Assembly: GCA_900754085.1 (NCBI GenBank)
Contig: CAAEBO010000005.1
Span: forward strand, 1-58,390
From: Clostridia bacterium
GTDB taxonomy: Bacteria; Bacillota; Clostridia; TANB77; CAG-508
Direction of reading: 5' to 3'
Length of the DNA: 58,390 bases
The notes under the pieces are model-generated. The model made no database searches and had not been told where the DNA came from. It saw only the letters and a program-made list of their open reading frames with translations. This document shows, piece after piece, positions 50,404-58,225 of this stretch (positions within the stretch are counted from its first letter, which is position 1; each line of letters opens with the position of its first letter). Both the position numbers and the translations under genes were made by a program.

Positions 50404-51174
50404 ATGTTATTAGAAAACAAAAAATTAGTATTAATGGGAGTAAGAAATAAATGGAGTATTGCGTGGGGAGCAGCAAAATCTGCACATGATAATGGAGCGC
50501 AATTAATTTGTACATATAACCCAGAAGAAGGTTCAGAAAAATTAGCAAAATTATTGGAAGAATTTCCAGGAACAAAATTATATCCATGTGATGCCGGATC
50601 AGATGAAAGTATAAGAGATTGTTTTTCTGCTATTAAAGCAGATTTTGGAAAAATAGATGGAATATTACACAGTATAGCGCATGCTTTTACAGATGATTTA
50701 AGAAATGATTTTATAAATACATCAAGAAATGGCTATGCTCACGCATGTGATGTAAGTGCATATTCTTTAGTAAAGATAGTAAATGAAGCTGCTATGCAAG
50801 ATGTTTTAAATGAGGGAGCAAGTGTTGTTACATATACATATTACGGATCAGAAAAAGCAGTTGTTGGATACAATGTAATGGGTGTTGCAAAAGCTGCTCT
50901 TGAAGCAAGTATTCGCTATTTAGCACAAGATTTAGGAAAAAAAGGCATTAGAATTAATGGAATATCTTCAGGTCCAATAAAGACTTTATCTGCAAAAGGA
51001 ATTAAGGATTTTGGATCAATATTAGATGTAATAGAAGAAAAAGCTCCAATGCATAAAAATGTTACAATAGAACAAGTTGGAGATACAACAACATTTTTAT
51101 TCAGCAAGATGTCATCAGGAATTACAGGAGAAATTATACATGTTGATAATGGATTTACAACAGTAGGAGTATAA
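50404..51174 (+). CDS. fabI: Enoyl-ACP reductase (NADH/NADPH), FabI type
   Basis: FabI carries out the last step of each elongation cycle. The 256-residue SDR protein has the atypical nucleotide-binding start GVRNKWSIAWGAAK, LHSIAHAF near residue 90, TYTYYGSEKAVVGYNVMGVAK near residues 145-165 in two parts with the family's YxxxxxxK pair, and a C-terminal TGEIIHVDNGFTTVGV. Many Clostridia use FabK; FabI here implies triclosan-sensitive-type chemistry. GGAGGAATAAG precedes the ATG, overlapping the end of accA. A terminator follows. Confidence 0.95.
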   Translation: MLLENKKLVLMGVRNKWSIAWGAAKSAHDNGAQLICTYNPEEGSEKLAKLLEEFPGTKLYPCDAGSDESIRDCFSAIKADFGKIDGILHSIAHAFTDDLRNDFINTSRNGYAHACDVSAYSLVKIVNEAAMQDVLNEGASVVTYTYYGSEKAVVGYNVMGVAKAALEASIRYLAQDLGKKGIRINGISSGPIKTLSAKGIKDFGSILDVIEEKAPMHKNVTIEQVGDTTTFLFSKMSSGITGEIIHVDNGFTTVGV

Positions 51175-51187
51175 TAAAATAATATAA

Positions 51188-51233
51188 ATCCCATTTATTT
51201 CTTTTTAACAAGAATAGATGGGATATTATTTTT
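51188..51233 (+). terminator. Rho-independent terminator after fabI
   Basis: ATCCCATTTA / TAGATGGGAT stem (one G-U pair) with a 17-nt loop, then ATTATTTTT. It ends the second FAS unit. Confidence 0.75.
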
Positions 51234-51323
51234 AAAAAAAATATGTAAATTAATTCTATTAAAATAAAAATAATGATTTTTTTTAAAAATTATGTGATAT
51301 AATTTAAAAAAATGGAGGAAATT

Positions 51324-52232
51324 ATGAATATAGAAATTACTAAAAATATAGAAGAGGCAAATTGCATAACACATAATGGAACTTTTCACTGTGATGAAAT
51401 ATTTTCAACTATAATGTTTTCTAAATTATTGCAAAAAGTTACAGTATGTAGAACATCTAATCTTGAAAAAGCGACAAAAGAACAGTATATTTACGATGTG
51501 GGTGGTGGAGAATTGGATCATCATCAATTTGGAGGAAATGGACAAAGAGATAATGGCGTAAAATATTCTTCTTGTGGGCTAGTGTGGAAAAAGCTTGGAA
51601 GAGAGATAATTAAGAAATATGAAGAAAATTACACAGAGGAAATTTGGCAGATGTTAGATAAAAATTTAATACAGTATATTGATGCTGGTGATAATGGGCA
51701 AATACCAGATATAAATGTAGATTACAAATTAGTACAGCTAGCTGGTATAATATCTGAATTTAATCCAAATTGGGACGAAGATATAGACCCAGATATTAAA
51801 TTTGAAGATGCGTTAAAAATAGCTGAAATTATATTTAATAACGCTATTGAAAGTACTATTTCTAAAGTGAAAGCTAAAGAAAAAGTAGATATTGCAATAG
51901 AGAATTCCAAAGATGGAATTATGGTGTTAGAAAAATTTTTCCCCTGGAAAGAATTTTTGTTAGAATCGGATAATAGTAAAGCCAAATTAATAAATTTTGT
52001 TGTTTTTCCATCAAATAGAGGTGGATACAATATTTATACTGTTCCGGAAAAATTAGGTTCTTTTTCTAGCAGGAAATTATTTCCTAATGAGTGGGCAGGA
52101 CTTCAAGACGAAGAGTTACAAAGAGTGACAGGTGTAAAAACAGCAAGATTTTGCCATAATAAATGTTTTATATGTGCTGTAGATACTAAAGAAGATGCAA
52201 TAAAGATTGCACATATAGCTAATGCAAATTAA
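51324..52232 (+). CDS. MYG1 family protein (DHH-like exonuclease family)
   Basis: A 302-residue MYG1/UPF0160 protein. Motifs: THNGTFHCDEIFSTIMF near residue 15, IYDVGGGELDHHQFGG near residue 55, IDAGDNGQ near residue 115, and FSSRKLFPNEWAGLQDEEL near residue 255. Eukaryotic MYG1 is a 3'-5' RNA exonuclease of the DHH superfamily; the bacterial form is probably similar, on an unknown substrate. ATG 51324 is used because the GGAGGAAA before it fits; ATG 51312 overlaps that site. Confidence 0.9.
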   Translation: MNIEITKNIEEANCITHNGTFHCDEIFSTIMFSKLLQKVTVCRTSNLEKATKEQYIYDVGGGELDHHQFGGNGQRDNGVKYSSCGLVWKKLGREIIKKYEENYTEEIWQMLDKNLIQYIDAGDNGQIPDINVDYKLVQLAGIISEFNPNWDEDIDPDIKFEDALKIAEIIFNNAIESTISKVKAKEKVDIAIENSKDGIMVLEKFFPWKEFLLESDNSKAKLINFVVFPSNRGGYNIYTVPEKLGSFSSRKLFPNEWAGLQDEELQRVTGVKTARFCHNKCFICAVDTKEDAIKIAHIANAN

Positions 52233-52342
52233 TATTTGATAAGGAAATTAAATGGGAAAATAGCGAAACAAGAAATGTTTTATGAATGGTATTTTACTTT
52301 GATGATATCAAAAAGAAATTTTGAATAATAATAAAAAAGTAC

Positions 52343-52372
52343 TTGACAATTTTAGTTTTAATATGCTATTAT
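52343..52372 (+). promoter_or_regulatory. Promoter of tRNA-Leu
   Basis: TTGACA, 18 nt, TATTAT, about 20 nt before the tRNA gene. Confidence 0.75.
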
Positions 52373-52391
52373 TAGTAATGTTAAAGCTAAT

Positions 52392-52475
52392 GCGGATGTG
52401 GCGAAACTGGCAGACGCGCTGGTCTTAGGAACCAGTGTCAACGACGTGGGGGTTCGAGTCCCTTCATCCGCACCA
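52392..52475 (+). tRNA. tRNA-Leu (anticodon UAG)
   Basis: A complete 84-nt class II tRNA. The acceptor stem GCGGATG / CATCCGC is perfect, the anticodon loop CTTAGGA gives UAG (Leu), the variable arm is long, the T arm has GTTCGAGTC, and CCA is encoded. The promoter lies immediately before. Confidence 0.96.
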
Positions 52476-53225
52476 TTTTAATATAGTTTTTATTAAAAAC
52501 TCACAGAAAATAAGAAAAAGTGAGAATGCTGAAAGTGGCTTATATAGATGATTAGAAAGGTATATATCTAATCATTTATTTTTTTGCCAATTTCTCTGAG
52601 TATGCTAAAAAAATATGATTTTGGAATATTGAATATTGATTATGAATAAATGTGAGTAATAGCAGATAATATGAATAGTAACAAATAAAATATAAAAACA
52701 TCATAAAATTATAAAAGCAACCAAATTGAAATATTAGACGAGTACCCAGTACCACCGGTTGCAAAGACTTTGAGAGAAAATGATTTTTCATTACAGAAAA
52801 AATATATTGTTTAGTTGTAGCAGGAATAATATCTTTCTTTGTAAACTATATTCCATTTTATTAGATATAATATCTTCAAACGAATTATAAGATATAGAAA
52901 AAATACAAAAGGACAAGAAACAGTTTATATCTTTAAATTAAAAGAAAATACTTTTAATCGAATTACAGAAATAGCCAAAGGAACTTTATAATTTAAAGTT
53001 TTATTCCTTGATTTAATAAGCAAAAATTACATATTATATAAAATTCTCTTTTTTGTTAATTAACTTGTCCTTCTTTAAAACATTTTCTTAATATTATGAT
53101 ATGGACTTGCTAAGTATAAGGTTATAGCAAGTAAGTTAAGTACGAAAAAAATATGCCAAAATAGTACAAAAAGCAAATTTATGGTATAATATAGATGAAA
53201 ATAAAAATATAATGGAGAATTAAAA
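52476..53225. other. Gene-poor stretch after tRNA-Leu with a terminator and coding remnants
   Basis: The first 110 nt hold the tRNA-Leu trailer and a hairpin terminator at 52548-52585 (ATGATTAGA / TCTAATCAT plus a T run). Fragments at 52739-52824 (EILDEYPVPPVAKTLREN) and about 52905-52991 (GQETVYIFKLKENTFNRI) read like pieces of decayed proteins. Regions downstream of tRNA genes often collect such debris from past insertions. Nothing else was seen up to the metallophosphoesterase. Confidence 0.5.
52548..52585 (+). terminator. Terminator after tRNA-Leu
   Basis: ATGATTAGA / TCTAATCAT stem with a 10-nt loop, followed by TTATTTTTTT. Confidence 0.75.
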
Positions 53226-53990
53226 ATGATTTATATTACAGGAGATTGCCATTCGGATTTTAGCAAATTCTCGACCGATAAATTTCCTATTCAAAAAGAA
53301 CTAACAAAGAATGATTACATAATAATTTGTGGAGATTTTGGAGGAGTATGGAATTACTTAGAAGAAAGTAATTACGAGAAATATTGGCTCGATTGGTTAG
53401 AAAAAAAGAATTTTACTACTTTATTTGTAGATGGAAATCACGAAAATTTTTCAAGACTATATAATTATCCAGTAGAGGAATGGCACGGTGGCAAAGTTCA
53501 TCGAATTAGAGATACAGTTATTCATTTAATGCGTGGAGAAATATTTAACATTGAAAACAAGAAATTCTTTACTTTTGGAGGAGCAAGTTCACACGATATT
53601 CAAGAAGGAATATTGAACTTAGATGAAGAAGAAAAAATATATCAATTCAGAAAAAGAGGAGCATTATTTAGAATAAGAGATTATTCTTGGTGGGATTTAG
53701 AACTTCCAACAAAAGAAGAAATGAATAATGGGATAGAAAATTTAAAGAAACAAAATTATGAAGTGGACTATATAATAAGTCATTGTTGTCCAACAAGTAT
53801 ACAGTCCATAATAAGCAATAATTTTTATAAAAAAGATTGTTTAACAGACTATTTTCAAGAAATATTTGAAAAGACAAAATTTATAAAATGGTATTTTGGA
53901 CATTATCACGATAACAAAGAAATCAATTCACAATTTGTTTTACTTTATGAAAACATAATACCTTTAAAAACTGAAAATAGCATTGAATAA
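53226..53990 (+). CDS. Calcineurin-like metallophosphoesterase
   Basis: A 254-residue metallophosphoesterase with all motifs of the fold: ITGDCHSDF (GDxH variant) near residue 5, IICGDFGGVW near residue 34, VDGNHENF near residue 68, ISHCCPTS near residue 180 and FGHYHDNKE near residue 222, which together hold two metal ions. The family cleaves phosphomonoesters or diesters; the substrate is unknown. ATAATGGAGAATTAAAA precedes the ATG. A short broken gene follows. Confidence 0.9.
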   Translation: MIYITGDCHSDFSKFSTDKFPIQKELTKNDYIIICGDFGGVWNYLEESNYEKYWLDWLEKKNFTTLFVDGNHENFSRLYNYPVEEWHGGKVHRIRDTVIHLMRGEIFNIENKKFFTFGGASSHDIQEGILNLDEEEKIYQFRKRGALFRIRDYSWWDLELPTKEEMNNGIENLKKQNYEVDYIISHCCPTSIQSIISNNFYKKDCLTDYFQEIFEKTKFIKWYFGHYHDNKEINSQFVLLYENIIPLKTENSIE

Positions 53991-54003
53991 AAGAAAGGTT
54001 TGA

Positions 54004-54333
54004 GAATATATATTTAATGATGATGAAAAAGTATAACTTATTGATTTTGATATAAAAATAGATATATCAAAGTTTCCTAAAATTTTAAAAAATATAATCG
54101 AGGAATTAGAGGGGTATGAAAAAGAAAACAACTGGATAATGTACTATCGTGTTGCAGAAGCTTTGGAAGCTTCTACAACACAATGTTTATTAGACGGTGT
54201 AATTACAAAAGAAGAATTTGGGTTATTATTAAAAAAATATTTAGCTGACTTTAATATTATCAAAATAGATGAAAGAGAAACTATAAGATTCAAACATAAA
54301 AAGAATTATATAGTATTCATTGCAAAAAAATAA
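54004..54333 (+). pseudogene. Small protein gene interrupted by a stop codon (possible)
   Basis: In one frame the sequence reads EYIFNDDEKV, a TAA (54034-54036), then LIDFDIKIDISKFPKIL and on through NNWIMYYRVAEALEASTTQC to the end at 54333. The parts before and after the stop look like one protein, as EKVYLIDFD would be natural with TAT in place of TAA. If so, the gene is broken by one base change. The part from ATG 54139 on (64 residues) could still be made. No family recognised. Confidence 0.45.
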
Positions 54334-54619
54334 AATAAATGTATTGCTCAATATTAAAAATATAGTAATAGAAAGAATACCAATATAGATATACATGTCT
54401 TTGAAACTATTGCTATAACTAATTTTGAAACAGATAATAAGGTGCTTTTGTGCTAGGCGTTTTTCACATTTTTCTTTAATTTATCCAAAAAAACTGTGTA
54501 AGCCAATAATAATCATAACCACGCCTAAAAGACGTGGTATGATGTTGCCCTGAAAGGGCCTATCACCTGCAAAGTCCTTCGACTTCGAAGACCTGACAGT
54601 TGCAACAACTTTACCGGCT

Positions 54620-54639
54620 AGCCCTAAAGGGCTTTTTTT
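54620..54639 (+). terminator. Terminator inside the IS200-type element
   Basis: AGCCC-TAAA-GGGCT followed by seven T on the plus strand, just downstream of the minus-strand tnpA stop. It would block plus-strand read-through into the element, a known trait of IS200. Confidence 0.7.
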
Positions 54640-54648
54640 ATTGCCTTA

Positions 54649-55113
54649 TTATCCCTTGTTACCCGTAAACGGGTCTACGAACTCTTTCATACTTATTTGA
54701 TCATATATTTTGTCTTCTTGTAACTGGTTTTGTATGTATTCTCTGATTACTTTTTCATTTTTTCCCACTGTATCTACAAAATATCCCTTTGCCCAAAAGT
54801 GTCTATTACCAAATTTATATTTCATATTTGCATGTCTATCAAATATCATTAATGTTGACTTTGACTTTAAGTATCCCATTATCTCTGATACTGAATATTT
54901 AGGTGGTATCTCTAACAATAAATGTATATGGTCTGCACATGCTTCTCCTTCTATTATTCTTAAATCTGGCTTCCTATTTACCAATATCTTTATTATCTCT
55001 ATTATATCTTTTCTTAATTTATTGTATATCACTACTCTTCTATATTTTGGCACTAACACTATATGATACTTGCAACGATATGAAGTATGTGTTAAGCTAT
55101 TACTGTCTTTCAT
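54649..55113 (-). CDS. tnpA: IS200-type Y1 transposase
   Basis: A 154-residue TnpA. It has the front TSYRCKYHIVLVPKYRRVVI, the HUH metal motif ADHIHLLLEIPP near residue 63, and the Tyr nucleophile in IREYIQNQL near residue 128. Y1 transposases cut and paste single-stranded DNA during replication. ATG 55113 is used because GGAGGGACGTCT fits just before it; longer starts run through the element's left end. Confidence 0.93.
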   Translation of the reverse strand: MKDSNSLTHTSYRCKYHIVLVPKYRRVVIYNKLRKDIIEIIKILVNRKPDLRIIEGEACADHIHLLLEIPPKYSVSEIMGYLKSKSTLMIFDRHANMKYKFGNRHFWAKGYFVDTVGKNEKVIREYIQNQLQEDKIYDQISMKEFVDPFTGNKG

Positions 55114-55241
55114 AGACGTCCCTCCTATATTATTATATTTTTTTGCTGCCAGGCAATTTATATAATAACATAGGAGCATTTTTTTACACAACGCTAAAGC
55201 TATTTTCACCACGCGCATAGCACGTGGTATTGTAACCAATA

Positions 55242-55281
55242 AGAAGAAACATATGCTGTAAGATGTGCATATGTTTCTTCT
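55242..55281. terminator. Strong hairpin, probable terminator of the minus-strand secreted protein gene
   Basis: A perfect 15-bp stem AGAAGAAACATATGC / GCATATGTTTCTTCT with a 10-nt loop, 20 nt after the end of the minus-strand gene. It lacks a clean T run outside the stem in either direction. Confidence 0.6.
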
Positions 55282-55300
55282 CCGTTATACATTAATAATA

Positions 55301-55735
55301 TTAATAATAAAGTTCATTCCATTCAAATGAAGTAGAAGCTTCATCAAATGGAGTTATTGTTGTTTCTGCAGAGGGATCATCACTGTCTGATGTAGATAGG
55401 ATGAATTTCCCTTCATCATTTTCAATTACAACTGCAGATAAATCGTCTGCTAAAGCAACAGGAGTTCCAAAAATCTCGTTTGTGCAAATGCTACGATATA
55501 CCTCTGAAACATCTGGAGTTGCAATTAGAAGTAACAACTTATCTTGTCTAACAGAAAATACAGATAAGTCATCTTCACCTTTTACAGAGTACATTTCATA
55601 TTCTTCAATAGGCTCAGACAACTCTGCTTCGACTCCTGCTAAAACATTTTTAGGTTTTGAACTTGATGATAAAAGTACAAGACCTCCTCCACAAATTACA
55701 ACAGCTGCTAAACAAATTACTAATTTTTTCCGCAT
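55301..55735 (-). CDS. Small secreted or membrane-anchored protein of unknown function
   Basis: No family recognised. A 144-residue protein with a positively charged start (MRKKL), a hydrophobic segment at residues 5-24 and then an acidic extracellular part rich in Asp, Glu and Ser. The absence of a lipobox Cys and the SSSSKPKN after the hydrophobic part suggest a signal anchor or an ordinary signal peptide. AGGAGGAAAAAGTT precedes the ATG. It is flanked by an IS200-type element and the tRNA pair. Confidence 0.65.
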   Translation of the reverse strand: MRKKLVICLAAVVICGGGLVLLSSSSKPKNVLAGVEAELSEPIEEYEMYSVKGEDDLSVFSVRQDKLLLLIATPDVSEVYRSICTNEIFGTPVALADDLSAVVIENDEGKFILSTSDSDDPSAETTITPFDEASTSFEWNELYY

Positions 55736-55920
55736 AACTTTTTCCTCCTACGAATTTAATTTTTTTTGTAACTGTAAATATTATAGCATAGATAACATAA
55801 AAAATCAATTTATGTAAATGAAATGTTTTACAAGTATGGTTCATAAATTTAATAATTAGAGGCAAGAGAATGAGAAAAAAGTAAAAATATAAAAAAATGT
55901 TAAAAAAATTCAAAAAATGG

Positions 55921-55950
55921 TTGACAAAGTGATATAAAATAGTTTAAAAT
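55921..55950 (+). promoter_or_regulatory. Promoter of tRNA-His and tRNA-Gln
   Basis: TTGACA, 18 nt, TAAAAT, about 20 nt before tRNA-His. Confidence 0.7.
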
Positions 55951-55970
55951 AGTAAATGTTCACAAGAGAT

Positions 55971-56048
55971 GGTGAGTATGGCGTAGTTGGTTAACGCGCC
56001 AGTTTGTGGCACTGGAGATCCTGGGTTCGAATCCCAGTACTCACCCCA
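55971..56048 (+). tRNA. tRNA-His (anticodon GUG)
   Basis: A complete tRNA. The acceptor stem GTGAGTA / TACTCAC is perfect, the anticodon loop TTGTGGC gives GUG (His), the T arm has GTTCGAATCC, and CCA is encoded. G at 55971 can pair with C at 56045, giving the extra G(-1):C73 pair special to tRNA-His. Confidence 0.96.
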
Positions 56049-56097
56049 GATTTTACAAAGTATATATGTAAAAAAAGGGTGAAAAGTAATTAAATAT

Positions 56098-56172
56098 TGG
56101 GCTGTAGCCAAGCGGTAAGGCACCAGACTTTGACTCTGGCATGCGCTAGTTCGAATCTAGCCAGCCCAGCCA
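56098..56172 (+). tRNA. tRNA-Gln (anticodon UUG)
   Basis: A complete tRNA. The acceptor stem TGGGCTG / CAGCCCA is perfect, the anticodon loop CTTTGAC gives UUG (Gln), the T arm has GTTCGAATC, and CCA is encoded. It lies 49 nt after tRNA-His, probably in the same transcript, with a terminator after it. Confidence 0.96.
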
Positions 56173-56178
56173 ATTCTT

Positions 56179-56216
56179 AGAATATCAACGATTATAGCAG
56201 TTGGTATTCTTTTTTT
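56179..56216 (+). terminator. Terminator after the tRNA pair
   Basis: AGAATATCAAC / GTTGGTATTCT stem (one G-U pair) with a 10-nt loop, then seven T. Confidence 0.85.
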
Positions 56217-56226
56217 GCATAATGAA

Positions 56227-56968
56227 AACCCCGCGTTTTACGTGGGGTTCTAAAAGCTTCTAGCTATGAGAAAAATAAATCTCCTTCTTTGATATAATAT
56301 AGTTGGTCTGGTCAACCACAAAAATAAAAAATCAAAGGAGGAGATTTATCTATGAAAATAGACAAAAACAGTTTAGCACATAGTGCATGGAATTGCAAAT
56401 ATCATATAGTATTTGCACCAAAATATAGAAGAATGGAAATATACGGGAAAACAAGAAAAGATATAGGGGTAATATTAAGGCGATTATGTGAGCAAAAGGG
56501 AATAGAAATAATAGAGGCAGAACTATGTCCAGACCATATACATATGCTAGTTAGTATTCCGCCGAAATATAGTGTATCAAGTATAATGGGATACTTAAAA
56601 GGAAAAAGTAGCTTAATGATATTTGATAGGCATGCTAACTTAAAGTATAAATATGGAAATAGGCACTTTTGGTGTACAAGATATTATGGAGATACAGTAG
56701 GCAAAAATAAAAAGAAATAGAAGGATATATAAGAAAAGAATTACAAGAAGATATAGCAACAGATCAAATAAGTATCAAAGAATATGTTGAACCATTTGAG
56801 AAGGAAGAAAAGGAAAAAGAAAGAAAAATAAAAAAAGGGTTAGGACCACTTAAGTGGTAGCCGGAGAAAGAAATGCGGTTGACAGACCATTCAGTAGGGC
56901 TTAATTTTAGATGTGCCAGTAATAAAACCTTCTAGGTACAGAGCAAACTACCCGTTTTACAGGTGGTT
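56227..56968 (+). mobile_element. IS200/IS605-type insertion sequence with broken transposase
   Basis: About 742 bp, opposite in orientation to the IS at 54518-55228. Hairpins AACCCCGCG...CGTGGGGTT (56227-56249) and a weaker one at 56946-56968 mark its ends. The transposase inside is frameshifted. The hairpin stems differ from those of the first element, so this is a different IS200-group member, not a copy of the first. It lies just after tRNA-Gln. Confidence 0.7.
56352..56860 (+). pseudogene. tnpA: IS200-type Y1 transposase gene, frameshifted
   Basis: Frame 1 gives SAWNCKYHIVFAPKYRRMEI, the HUH motif PDHIHMLVSIPP and ends at TAG 56718 after VGKNKKK. The sequence continues one frame away with EIEGYIRKELQEDIATDQ (with the Tyr nucleophile) to TAG 56860. 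The intact form, by comparison with the other TnpA, would be VGKNEKEIEGYI, so a single base was lost in the A-rich stretch near 56708. TAAAAAG is not a good slippery heptamer, so programmed frameshifting is unlikely. Confidence 0.8.
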
Positions 56969-57051
56969 ATGATTTTTTGGAATTTTTTACATAAAGTTGC
57001 TATATTTTTATTATAAAATAATATTTCATAATGGTTGGGGGGGACGTTTAA

Positions 57052-57444
57052 TTGTTAAATGCTTATTTACAAACAAATAATTTAATAAACTCTAAAAAAT
57101 TAATTCTAATTTATAATATATTAAGAGATTTAGGTTTAAATACAACACTTAAAGGAACAAAGCTTTTAAATAAATCAATTCAAATTGTTATAAATAGTAA
57201 TGATGAATTTATTGTCATTGAAGATATTTATAATCAACTTACATTAAATTGTACAAGTCTTAATGGAGTTCAAATTAGAAATGCAATTAAATATGCAATA
57301 GATAATAGAGATGAGCAAAAATCAAAGAATAATTTCGAGCAAATATTCGGATATAAATATGCTGATTATTATTTTACAAATAAAACACTTATAGAAGAGA
57401 TTGCAAGAGTTGTAAAATATAAAAATAGCATAATTATGCACTAG
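57052..57444 (+). CDS. Stand-alone Spo0A C-terminal-like DNA-binding protein
   Basis: A 130-residue protein that matches only the effector domain of Spo0A: ILRDLGLNTTLKGTKLLNKSIQIVI near residues 24-48, then IYNQLTLNCTSLNGVQIRNAIKYAI near residues 63-90 (helix-turn-helix), FEQIFGYKYADYYFTN and LIEEIARVV at the end. There is no receiver domain for phosphorylation. It should therefore bind DNA constitutively or respond to another signal. The start is TTG 57052, with a GGGGGGG tract before it. The gene lies alone, just after an IS remnant. Confidence 0.75.
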   Translation: MLNAYLQTNNLINSKKLILIYNILRDLGLNTTLKGTKLLNKSIQIVINSNDEFIVIEDIYNQLTLNCTSLNGVQIRNAIKYAIDNRDEQKSKNNFEQIFGYKYADYYFTNKTLIEEIARVVKYKNSIIMH

Positions 57445-57551
57445 TCAAAAATTTGTAGTTAAAAAACAAAAAATTAATAAAAATTCATATGTAAATATAT
57501 TAGTGAGATAAAATTGTCAGTAAAATTCATAAGTTAGTTTTTATTAAAATA

Positions 57552-57611
57552 TTGACATTATCTGTAAAAATATGTAAAATATTAGTATACTTCTCTATAG
57601 AAGTAGTTTTT
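57552..57611 (+). promoter_or_regulatory. Promoter with an immediately following attenuator-like hairpin
   Basis: TTGACA (57552-57557), 17 nt, TAAAAT (57575-57580), then a 7-bp stem TACTTCT / AGAAGTA (57588-57605) followed by GTTTTT. The hairpin begins near the expected transcription start, about 80 nt before the next CDS. It could terminate early transcripts, giving conditional expression of the secreted protein gene. Confidence 0.55.
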
Positions 57612-57686
57612 CTATATTATGGAGGACACTCTCTATAATAACGATGAGGAATTGGCATTTGCAAACTGGCAGAAAGGATGTAAATT

Positions 57687-58109
57687 ATGAGTAGAAATAT
57701 TATTAGGCGGGTATTGGCTTGTTTTTTAGCAGTAATTATGATTGTTGGAACTACAATGACAACTTTTGCTTCAGAAAAAGTAGAAACTGCTATCCCAAAA
57801 CAGACAGCGGAAATTACTGCAAGAGGATATGGAAGTGCAGAATTTCCTTCCCAAAAGTCTGTACTTATTTCTGGTTCTGTTACTAAAGTTGCATATACAG
57901 CTGTATGTACAGGAAAAACAGGTGTCGTGATTTTACGTTTTAGAAATAGGACCACAGGAGAAAAACGAGACCATACATTCATTTGTAACAATGTATACCA
58001 TAACAGTTCGAGCTTAGGTATCAACCCTTTTTCAGAAGGATGGTGGGATATCGAGTATGTTATGAGTACTTGTGACAATTTTGTAACAATTTTTATGAAT
58101 TTTAGCTAA
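57687..58109 (+). CDS. Small secreted protein of unknown function
   Basis: No family recognised. The 140-residue protein has a typical signal peptide: charged start SRNIIRR, hydrophobic stretch VLACFLAVIMIVGTTMT, and a likely cut after TTFA near residue 30. The mature part (about 110 residues) is beta-rich, with several Thr/Val strands, a YTAVCTGKTGVVILRFRNRTT segment in two parts, and three Cys. GAAAGGATGTAAATT precedes the ATG. The next gene encodes a membrane protein on the same strand, 116 nt on. Confidence 0.7.
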   Translation: MSRNIIRRVLACFLAVIMIVGTTMTTFASEKVETAIPKQTAEITARGYGSAEFPSQKSVLISGSVTKVAYTAVCTGKTGVVILRFRNRTTGEKRDHTFICNNVYHNSSSLGINPFSEGWWDIEYVMSTCDNFVTIFMNFS

Positions 58110-58167
58110 CAACAAATTTGTAACTTTTTAATGTAATGTCATAGCTAATTGCAAATGTCAATTCTAT

Positions 58168-58196
58168 CTAAAGTGGAGGTATTACGTCCACTTTAG
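58168..58196 (+). other. 10-bp inverted repeat between the last two genes
   Basis: CTAAAGTGGA / TCCACTTTAG with a 9-nt loop and no T run. It lies about 30 nt before the next start and could be an operator or an mRNA-stabilising or processing hairpin. Confidence 0.5.
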
Positions 58197-58225
58197 CGTC
58201 TATATATAAAAGGAGGATTGATACT

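Larger units (their letters stand above)
54518..55228 (-). mobile_element. IS200/IS605-type insertion sequence (single TnpA), intact
   Basis: About 711 bp. Subterminal hairpins with the same stem, ACCACG / CGTGGT, lie at 54518-54538 and 55208-55228. One transposase gene of the Y1 HUH class lies inside on the minus strand. No terminal inverted repeats or target duplication are expected for this family. The transposase frame is open, so it could be active. A terminator (54620-54639) lies inside the right portion of its transcript end. Confidence 0.8.

Noticed and set aside
54710..55115. Plus-strand reading frames across the IS200-type transposase
   Set aside because: They are antisense shadows of tnpA without ribosome binding sites or family motifs.
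56700..56720. Programmed -1 frameshift in the second IS200 transposase
   Set aside because: The heptamer is TAAAAAG in the reading frame, a poor slip site, and comparison with the intact TnpA shows that one base of GAA is simply missing.
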